Part shown: positions 55,567-64,000 of the stretch, piece after piece | Numbering within the stretch: the first letter of the stretch is position 1 | How the letters are laid out: each line of letters opens with the position of its first letter | DNA from: Canna indica | Taxonomy: Eukaryota; Streptophyta; Magnoliopsida; Zingiberales; Cannaceae | Assembly: GCA_034359265.1 (NCBI GenBank) | Contig: CP136898.1 | Coordinates: forward strand, 36,045,501 to 36,109,500 | DNA length: 64,000 nucleotides | Direction of reading: 5' to 3' | The notes under the pieces: generated by a model | Told to the model about the DNA's origin: nothing | Databases searched by the model: none | What the model saw: only the letters and a program-made list of their open reading frames with translations | Program-made: the position numbers and the translations under genes

Positions 55567-57209
55567 TGTTGGCCTAAGGTTTTCTACCTTGGTCTTAATC
55601 TTGGTTTTGATGATAACAAACATGAAACTAATGTTTCATTGAGAAATCTTTCAGGTTCCAAGTTGGTTAGCGCTCGACGTCCCCGATCGAAAAAATCGAA
55701 GAAATCGGCAAGGACGCTCATCCACGCTCGGAATTCTTCGGGAAGATAGAGTCTCAGTTTAGGGTGTCTAGTTTATGTTGTAAATCCTCATGATGATGCA
55801 TAAGAACACAAAAACCAAACCCGAATCCAAAAATATGAAAACCCGGAAATCGCCCTAAAATTCACTAAGCCTAGGGAGCTCCTTGGAGGGTTATATGACC
55901 TAGACATTTTCTTGACACAAAAATTGGCGATAATTGTTCCTTGGGTAAAAACTAGATAACGAGATATTTTTAAGGAATTTTTGGAAGCCTTTTGCCTACC
56001 CATACTTCACCGAAGAGATAAGGAAATTTTCGTTTTCCGAAAATTTGTACTAGACCCCAAAAACTAGATTTTGATTCTTAAGGATTTTGATTTTTTAGAT
56101 ATTTTTATTGAATCCAAATGCAGGGTAACCCTTATATAACATTTATGTTTTAAAGTTATTAACTTTAAGTAGACTTAGCGAAGACGATACCCAGAAACGA
56201 GTAGAAAAATAAGCAAACTGGGCTGATTTTTCCAGTTTTGGTCGATCGAATAGGGTTGAAAATTAGCAGAAGCCCATACGATCGATCGGTCGATCGAACA
56301 AAGTATGGCAGAAAGTGGCAGTAATGCCTTCGATTGCTCGACGGTCGCTTGGTCGATCGACCAACGATTGATCGACAATCGATCAGACGACGGAAATGGC
56401 TAGTTTTCCGCCCATTGAGTTTCCTGTTTCATGCCATCTCCTCAAGGCTTATAAAGAGAAGCCTTAGCAAGCCTTCCACCCTTGATCTAACATACTTTGA
56501 GCCATATTTTGATGATCTTTTAGCTTAATTGAGCCACCATTCTTGAAAACTCTAGTTTGATCTCTCATCTCCTTGACATAGCCTTCAAGCTTCATCAATT
56601 CATCAATTTGAGGCATCAAGAGGACTAGGGAGTTTCTTTTGGAGCTAAGTATTTGTTGTTTGATTTGTTGCTCCATTAGTTGTTGTATTTTGGTGTTTAT
56701 TTCATTGTATTAAAGCTTGTGTAAACCTAGGTTGCTAGGTTTGATTGAGTTGGTGGTTGCCTTGGTGTTAAGGCTTAAATCCACCATTGTAAACTTAGTT
56801 TACTAGGATTAGTTGAGTTGTCCCTTAGGTTGAGGTGGGAGAGTGCTCTCGGTAGGAAGGTGATATACTTCCAGGTGTGGAAGTGCCTTCGGGTTGAGAG
56901 CAGAGACTTTTCGGTGTAAAGTCATCTTTGTAAGGGAAATAATATAATATAGTAAACTTAGTTTGGAAATCCTAAGCGGGGTGCTTAGGTAGTTGAGTAG
57001 GCATTGGGGCCAAACCACTATAAATAACTGTGCTAGCATTGTTCTTTTTGTGTATCGCATTATTTATCTTCATTACTCGCTTCCGCATTTAGTCATTGAA
57101 TTGTAAATTTCCTAAGTAGTTTAAGAAAAGCTTAAAACCATAATTATGCGATAAGATTAGTTAACACACTATTAACGCCCCCCCCTCTAGTGTGGCCATT
57201 TCACCAACA
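55567..57209 (+). repeat. 5' LTR of gag-only copy C
   Basis: 1643 bp. It contains a GATCGATCGGTCGATCG-type palindrome cluster (56228-56395), a TATA-like TATAAAGAGAAG at 56450, and the end TTTCACCAACA. Confidence 0.92.
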
Positions 57210-57210
57210 T

Positions 57211-57226
57211 TTGGCATCAGAGCGGG
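57211..57226 (+). other. Primer-binding site of gag-only copy C
   Basis: TTGGCATCAGAGCGGG, two bases after the LTR end. Initiator tRNA-Met type with one change. Confidence 0.8.
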
Positions 57227-57277
57227 TCGTAGATTGAGATTTCACCATCTCCTCTACATTGTCTCTCGATCCAGAAA

Positions 57278-58628
57278 ATGACACTAGAGAGTGTAGCATC
57301 TTCACCTCCTAGGTTCGATGCCTCGAACTTTGGTCTTTCGAAATATAGGTACACATATTTAAAGACTAAGGGTTTTGGTGTCTTTAACATGTTAAGAGTA
57401 GAATTCATTGAACCTAAGGTTGACATGCTTGCTTGGAGTGAATTAGATAAGAAAATGTTGAAGTATAATGGAGATGCCATGAATTGTATACTTTGCACAT
57501 TACCCAACGACATCCTAGAAAAAGTCATGCATTGCTCTTCGGCTTATGATCTATGGGTCACTTTAAATGTTTTATATGATTATGCCAAAACTGAAGAGAT
57601 TGGCACTTTTGATGAAGGTGGTGATGACAATGGTCACTCACCTACTACTAATCTCAGTTTTGATGCCCATAGTGCTTCTAGTCAAATGGGCAATTCTAAG
57701 AGCCGAAAAAAAGTGATTTGTCATGCTTGCAAAGAAAAGGGCCACATTAAGAGGAATTGCCCTTCATTAATAAACAAGGCATAGAAGAGGTCAAAAGTTT
57801 CTACATCATCATCCCATTCAAATGAAGCATCCTCTTGCAATGACTATGAAGTCACTTCAAAAGTTTGCCTCATGAGTACCAATAATGAGGTACTCTTCCC
57901 CTTCTAGTCAAAAAAATGATAATGATAGTACTAGCTCTTCTAGTTCATTCAATATGCCATATGAAGAACTAGTTGAGGAATGTCAAAAAATGTATGCCTT
58001 GCTTATGAAAAAGAACAAGGAAAATAGAAATCTAAAGAAGGAAAACTCTAAGCTTAGTTCACATGTGCATGCCTTAGAAGTAGAAAATGAAAAATTAAAG
58101 ACTAGGCCTTTTGATTCATGCCATGATAACTTAGTACCGGAGCTTAAAGCTCTTAAACTTGAAAGTGATGATTTGAAATCTAAAATGAAATATGGAAATA
58201 ATGATTTCAAACTTGAGAATGAGACTTTGAAAAATGAAAATTGCTTGTTGAAATCTCAAATAGAAGCTTTACACAAATCCATTAATGACTTAAAAAATGA
58301 GGTTGTTTTCTTGAGTAGGAAAACTAGTAATTTATCACATGCTTCATCTTTTAGAAATCCTAGGAAGAAAAATATTCCATCTAAGAATGCTAATGCGCAT
58401 CATGTTTCTCATGCCAAGCATTCTAACATTAGACCTCATGATCATAAGAATAGTAAAAAGAAAGAATTCCATGGTCATTGCTTTTGTTGTGGCATGTATG
58501 GGAATGCAATTTATGATTGTGTTTTTAAAATGAACCCTAGTATTGTTAAGACACTTTGGTACCTGAGCCCACTAACCCCCAAGGACCCAAAGCCATTTGG
58601 GTACCAAAAATTTCATGCTCTATTGTAG
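57278..58628 (+). pseudogene. gag: gag of gag-only copy C
   Basis: The start MTLESVASSPPRFDASNFGL at 57278 is followed by FIEPKVDMLAW, a shortened UBN2-like core, and zinc knuckle CHACKEKGHIKRNC (about residue 147). A stop at 57782 and a small frameshift near 57890 lead to the second open block 57885-58628: coiled coil from MPYEELVEECQKMYALLMKK to LHKSINDLKNEVVFLS, His-rich linker (HHVSHAKHSN), and a second knuckle CFCCGMYGNAIYDC in which the His is Asn. It stops just before LTR-adjacent non-coding sequence, with no protease. Confidence 0.87.
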
Positions 58629-61419
58629 GGGGAGCTACCACACAAGGGTGAGATGAAGTTGGTTGATTGAAGTTGCTTGGGAATTCAAAGATTGTACCAT
58701 TTCAAAGTTGCAACTTCAAGTCATCATGATGCATTGGGTAATGAAATTGTTGGCATCAAATACTTTGGTATCATCTCCTATACTCACTTGCTTAAATTAG
58801 AGTTGGAGTTTTGATACATGCTTAACATCAGTAGATTTTCCGCTATTGATAAGTTTCAAAAATATTTTAGACTTTTGATTTCCAATCTTTTCGGAGACCT
58901 ATGTAGCCTATAACGGGCTCATGCGATCTTGCTGTTCTAAATCGTAGGTTCATTGTGGCCTTTCAGTTTTCAACCAATAGGAAGGGTAGGAGATCATATT
59001 TTCATATTTATTATTCGTTTGATCTCTTAAAATTCGTTTTTAATATCACTTGATTTCATATAAAACGAATTTCAAACTATCTAGCAAAGATATATTTTGA
59101 AAATGATATTTGAATCTCTCTTTGCTATTTGATTTGGTTAGCTTGCTAGTAGCCTTAATTTCATTATCTACTAATGAAGTCTACCTGCAAGTTGAAAATG
59201 TTAATGAAAGGTTATGCTATCATAAAGAAAATGGAAAAGGAAATGAAAAGTTTGGGAAAGGAAATTCCAAGAATGAGGTATGAGTTCGTTTTTGCAAAAA
59301 TCTTAGTATAGTAATTGAATATTCATGCATTAATGATGTCTCTACACTCATGATCAAAGGTAAAATTTTGATAACTTAGGAAATTTCATGATATATTGAT
59401 TGAATAAAATTTGCTCTAGGTTGAAATTTATATTAGAGACCTCATTTTGAGTTAGTAGTTGGAAAATATGTTTAGATACACACATGACATGATTTTAGGT
59501 GTTTAAACTTAAAAATTCATATGTAGATGAACAAGATGATAACTAGATCACGTTAGGGGACTTAAGCTTGGAAAAGTTTGACCCAAGTCAAAAAATTGAC
59601 TTGGACACTTTATTTTAAGTCCAAACTTCATAAACATGTTTAGAAATAGGTATGACATGTTTCCCCGCACTTAGAATGAAAAATTCATATGGATATGGAT
59701 AAAATGACATAGAGGTCATTTCATGATAACCTCTTTTGAACCAAGTTGACCCAAGTCAACAAATTAACTTAGAGGTCTCATTTTCAATCCATATTTGAGT
59801 AACATGTTTAGATTTACTCATGTTAGGTATCCATAGGTTTAAATTTGAAAAATCATGAGTAAATGATAAGATTAACACTTAGCAAGTTTCATGATAACTA
59901 GTTTAGTTTTGAATGAAACCATGCTAGGTTGATATCTTGACTTAAGGACATAATTTTCATTTCAAACTTGATATACACTCTTTATATGATCATTTTTTGG
60001 TGTCATAAAAGTTTGAATGAAAACTGAACATGTTTTGAAAAAATAACTGAAAATTACGGAAATGCCATTGAAATTTTACCATTTTCACTTACTTCTAAAA
60101 AAAATATAGAAAAAATCCTTTTTAACTAATTCTTGAAACTGTACTTTCACTAAAAAATCTAGTTTCTTCAGTAAAAATTTCAAAAAGTTTCATCAAGAAT
60201 CAGATTTGTAGTGGAATTTTGAAGTTGAATTTCAAAAATACAAAGTATCATCCTCTTGAAATATCAATCTTTCCGATACTTTGATTTTTCGTCGAAAACT
60301 TCAAATGAAACTTTGTGCATACTATTTTGATTTTATTTCTAATATCGTTCTAATTATTCTTTGAGTGAAATCATTTATAAAAATGATTTTGATATCTTGA
60401 GCGATATCCTAAAAATGAGTTTTTGGTTGAAATCGAGATCGTTTGTAAAATGGACTTTGAAAATTCATTTTGTGTTCAAACTTGACACATGAATTTCAAA
60501 TGACCATTCAGCGATATCTGGAAAGTTTGAATAAAAAATGATAACTTTTGGAAAAAGAACACCTGAAATTTACGAAAATGACCCTGGACTTTCAAGAATT
60601 TTATGAATTTACAGGAAACTGATTTTTGAACCTGTAGATTTCTTGAAAAATCTAGTTTGTGCAGTTAAAGTTTCAAAATTTTTTGTCAAAAATATGATTT
60701 TGTATGGATTTAAAAATTTGATTTTTGAAAACTTGAAGTATACTTTGACCTAAGTCAAAAAGTGACTTAGAAACCTCATTTTCAGCCCAAACTTGACCCG
60801 TATACTTAGATTCACTCCTGTTAGATGTCCAAGTGCCTAAGTTAGATAAAACATGAGTATATAGCAAAATTTAATACTTAACATTTTCATGTTTTCTAGC
60901 GTATTTTGAATGAAATCATGCAAAGTTCATATCTTGATTAAATGACATTAGTTTCACTTCAAACTTGATATACATGTTTTAAATGACCATATCTTGGTAT
61001 TTTGAAAGTTTGAATGAAATCTAAAAATGTCAAGAAAAAAATATAATATTCACGAAAATATCCAAACTTGAGTTCATACATGACTCTTAGTTTTCGATTC
61101 TATCTATCATTCTTTGATATCATGTATTGATTAGTCTCATATCAAATATTTATTTTTCATCCCTTTGGTTGAGATTTTCTTGTTTCATGAAAAATAATTT
61201 TAGAGTCTCAACTTTGACTAGATTGACTTTTCTAGCCCTTTTTGATTGAAGTCAAAAGGGGGAGAAAAATATAGGTAAATGGGAAGAAAATATAGGAAAA
61301 CCATGCATATAGATAGGGGGAGTTCTATTATATAGATATGCATGTTGATAGGGGGAGAAATCCCATGTTTGATATCCTTTGCGCTCTAATGAATATATTT
61401 TCTTAAGGATGTTTGTCAT
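58629..61419 (+). other. Non-coding internal region of gag-only copy C
   Basis: AT-rich, without pol motifs. The segment 58880-58990 is conserved with copies A and B. Repeated GACCCAAGTCAAC / TTGACTTGG phrases occur at about 59580, 59746 and 60747. The only frame over 60 codons (60673-60867) shows no domain. Confidence 0.75.
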
Positions 61420-61437
61420 CATCAAAAAGGGGGAGAT
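61420..61437 (+). other. Polypurine tract of gag-only copy C
   Basis: CATCAAAAAGGGGGAGAT directly before the 3' LTR start TGTTGGCC, identical to that of copy A. Confidence 0.85.
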
Positions 61438-63012
61438 TGTTGGCCTAAGATTTTCTACCTTGGTCTTAATCTCGGTTTTGATGATAACAAACATGGAACT
61501 AATGTTTCATTTAGAAATCTTTCAGGTTCCAAGTCGGTTAGCGCTCGACGTCCTCGATCGGAAAAATCGAAGAAATTAGAGAAATCGGCAAGGACGCTCG
61601 TCGACACTCGGAATTCTTCGGGAAGATATATAGAGTCTAGGTTTATGGTGTCTAGTTTATGTTGTAAATCCTTATGATGCTGCATAAGAACCCAAAAACC
61701 AAACATGAAAACTCAAAAATTGCCCTGAAATTCACTAAGCCTAGGGAGCTCCTTGGAGGGCTATATGACCAAGACATTTTTCTTGACACAAAAAATGGTG
61801 GTAATTGTTCCTTGGGTAAAAACTAGATAACGATGTATTTTAAAGGAATTTTTGGAAGTCGGTAGCCTACCCATACTTGACCCAAGAGATTAGGAAATTT
61901 TCATTTTCTGGATATTTGTACTAGACCCCAAAAACTACATTTTGATTCTTAAGGATTTTGATTTTTTAGATATTTTTATTGAATCCAAATGGGGGGTAAT
62001 CCTTATATAACATTTATGTTTTAAAGTTATTAACATTAAGTAGACTTAGCGAAGACGGAACCCAAAAATGAGCAAACGAGTAAAAAAATTAGCAAACTGG
62101 ACTGATTTTTCCAGTTTCGGTCGACCGATCGATTCACCGAATAGGGTTGAAAATTGGCAGTAGCCAATTCGGTCGACTGAATGTAGCAAAAAATTGGCAA
62201 TAGCCAATTCGGTCGACCAATCGGTCGACCAATCGGTCGACCGAAGGATGCCAGAAAGCGGCAGTAATGCCTTTGGTCGCTTGGCGGTCGCTCGATCGGT
62301 CGAACGACGATCGACCGACAATCGACTGAACGGCAGAAACGACTAGTTTTCTGCCTGTTGAGTTGCCTGTTTCATGTCGTCTCCTCATGGCTTCTAAAGA
62401 GAAGCCTTAGCAAGCCTTCCACCGTTGACCTAACATACTTTGAGCCATATTTTGATGATCTTTTAGATTAATTGAGCCACCATTCTTGAAAACTCTAGTT
62501 TGATCTCTCATCTCCTTCACATAGCCTTCAAGCTTCATCAATTCATCAATTTCAGACATCAAGAGGACTAGAAAGTTTCTTTTGGAGCTAAGAATTTGTT
62601 GTTTGATTTGTTACTCCATTAGTTGTGGTATTTTGGTGTTTATTTCATTGTATTAAAGCTTGTGTAAACCTAGGTTGCTAGGTTTGATTGAGTTGGTGGT
62701 TGCCTTGGTGTTAAGGCTTAAATCCACCATTATAAACTTAGTTTACTAGGATTAGTTGAGTTGTCCGTCAGGTTGAGGTGGGAGAGTGCTCTCGGTAGGA
62801 AGGCGGGATACTTCCGGGTGTGGAAGTGCCTTCGGTTTGAGAGCGGAGACTTTCATTACTCGCTTAGCATTGTTCTTTTTGTGTATCGCATTATTTATCT
62901 TCATTACTCGATTCCACATTTAGTCGTTGAGTTGTAAATTGCCTAAGTAGTTTAAGAAAAGTTAAAAACCATAATTAAGCGATAAGATTAGTTAACACAC
63001 ATTTCACCAACA
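61438..63012 (+). repeat. 3' LTR of gag-only copy C
   Basis: 1575 bp, homologous to 55567-57209, with a denser GGTCGACC cluster (62118-62340) and a deletion near 62853. Confidence 0.92.
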
Positions 63013-63019
63013 GAGGAAA

Positions 63020-64000
63020 TGTCACACCCCAACTGAGGGAAGTGTGACCGGCCAGGGCCTACATCCCACCCTGTAGCCTACTGTCTGCACTGACATAAAA
63101 AAACCAAAACATGTCGACAAAAAGAAATCTCACCACAACCTTTATTTACAAGTTTTCAAAGTTCACAATTTTAAGTTTTCAAACCAAAGAAGAAAACCAA
63201 TATCAGAACAATTGAACGTCTCAAGTATCAAGGTTTTACAAACTTTTTATAAATACAACTGTTAGTGCAGAAAAGAAAATAACTACTAAACACTTGACTA
63301 TGACTCATGGACGCCGTTACGAGATATGGCACCACCACCCACCACCCGCTGCACCATGTTGGCAGGTCACAATCCTGCTCATGCTCTGCAAAAATAAGGA
63401 AACAAACTGTGAGTCCACTTGGGACTCAGTGAGTGGTTCTAGCGAACCTCCACATAATCCTCAGTTATTCATACATATCATATAAGGTAACAAACTAAAT
63501 ATACAGGGAGGTAAGCTACGTATAATGTGACTACTGACCCCATGGGTCATTCTATGTAAACTAAATATGTGAAAACCTGCCATCTCGGCCAATCAAGCCT
63601 CTGGCATCCGGCCCATGGGCCTACTTTTGGAATAAAAATCCCGGCTACAACCGGCCCTACCATACAAGGTAGAATCATACTGGCCGTCGGCCACATCATA
63701 TCAAGATATAAACAAACAATGCCGGGCCATCAACTAGGAAGTTCCACTAGTCTCCGGTCACCGTCTGCGGCAAGGATAGCTAGCTAGTCCCACCCAACTG
63801 GGGTATGGCACTTAGTGGGCCCGTTGGCGCACCTCAAGACCCAACACTGGCCGAGCTGAGCATTGGTCATTCTCGACCTCCACGCTCCTCGGCGGACCAT
63901 CTCAAGCACATCACACAATCAATGTCCTAGGCTTTTCTTATATACACTTAATGCTGCCCTTTCAAAATGTGTACACCTAAGAGTTCTAAGTTTGCAAAAT
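63020..64000 (-). repeat. Tekay-like LTR, inverted, running off the window
   Basis: Starts TGTCACACCCCAACTGAGG, the reverse complement of a Tekay LTR end. On the minus strand it shows the terminal hairpin (CAGGGT with GCCCTG at 63053-63073), the acceptor-like TTTTTGCAGAGCATGAGC at about 63388 and CTCACTGAGTCC. It is the same family as 32079-34624. It probably inserted into copy C RNase H before gag-only copy C did, because RNase H text ends at the shared junction. Confidence 0.87.

Larger units (their letters stand above)
55567..63012 (+). mobile_element. Gag-only LTR retroelement (TR-GAG type), copy C, full length
   Basis: 7446 bp with a perfect 5-bp duplication GAGGA (55562-55566 and 63013-63017). 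5' LTR, PBS, gag, 2.8 kb non-coding AT-rich region, polypurine tract, 3' LTR. LTRs begin TGTTGGCCTAAG and end TTTCACCAACA. There is no pol. The two LTRs are alike but differ by several indels, including about 110 bp missing near the end of the 3' LTR at about 62853. It inserted into Tekay copy C RNase H, 7 bp from the inverted Tekay LTR. Confidence 0.93.

Overview
The window is plant nuclear DNA made almost entirely of nested transposable elements. Evidence: Ty3/gypsy elements of Tekay/Del chromovirus type with LTRs of about 2-2.6 kb, Ty1/copia elements, CACTA (En/Spm) DNA transposons with tnp2- and tnpA-like genes, and a 2.4 kb PIF/Harbinger-like element. I see no intact host gene, no tRNA or rRNA gene and no bacterial or organellar sequence. 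An angiosperm fits; the lineage cannot be fixed from this sequence alone.

Layout. (1) 1-21127: a decayed Tekay/Del-like element on the plus strand. Its protease is split by CACTA-1 (3687-9366, 3-bp duplication CAT). Its reverse transcriptase is split by gag-only element A (10215-17997, minus strand, 5-bp duplication GCAAG/GCAGG). Its 3' LTR is cut at about 21127 against a truncated gag-only element B (21128 to about 24535). (2) About 25738-35223: CACTA-2 on the minus strand, with tnp2 and the tnpA C-terminus. It is interrupted by two solo gypsy LTRs (26371-28395 and 32079-34624). (3) 37223-40674: a 43-bp tandem repeat, a GC-rich minisatellite, and a PIF/Harbinger-like element (38110-40524, TAA duplication) carrying a decayed intronless fragment of a plant membrane-protein gene. 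(4) 40675-43725: the 3' part of a Sirevirus-like copia element on the minus strand with an env-like extra ORF, cut in its RNase H by a second copia element (43726-50476, minus). (5) 50477-55566: a Tekay element with 5' LTR, gag, RT and RNase H but no protease. (6) 55567-63012: a full-length gag-only LTR element C with duplication GAGGA, followed within 7 bp by an inverted Tekay LTR running off the window.

Most pol genes carry stops or frameshifts. The most interesting material is non-coding structure. A tandem array of nine hairpins in the 26.4-28.4 kb solo LTR has stems kept complementary by compensatory changes. A hairpin near the 3' end of every Tekay-type LTR also covaries. Donor-like and acceptor-like splice motifs recur inside these LTRs. 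The gag-only family has three copies with no pol, a gag with two widely spaced zinc knuckles around a coiled coil, and a conserved structured island just after gag.
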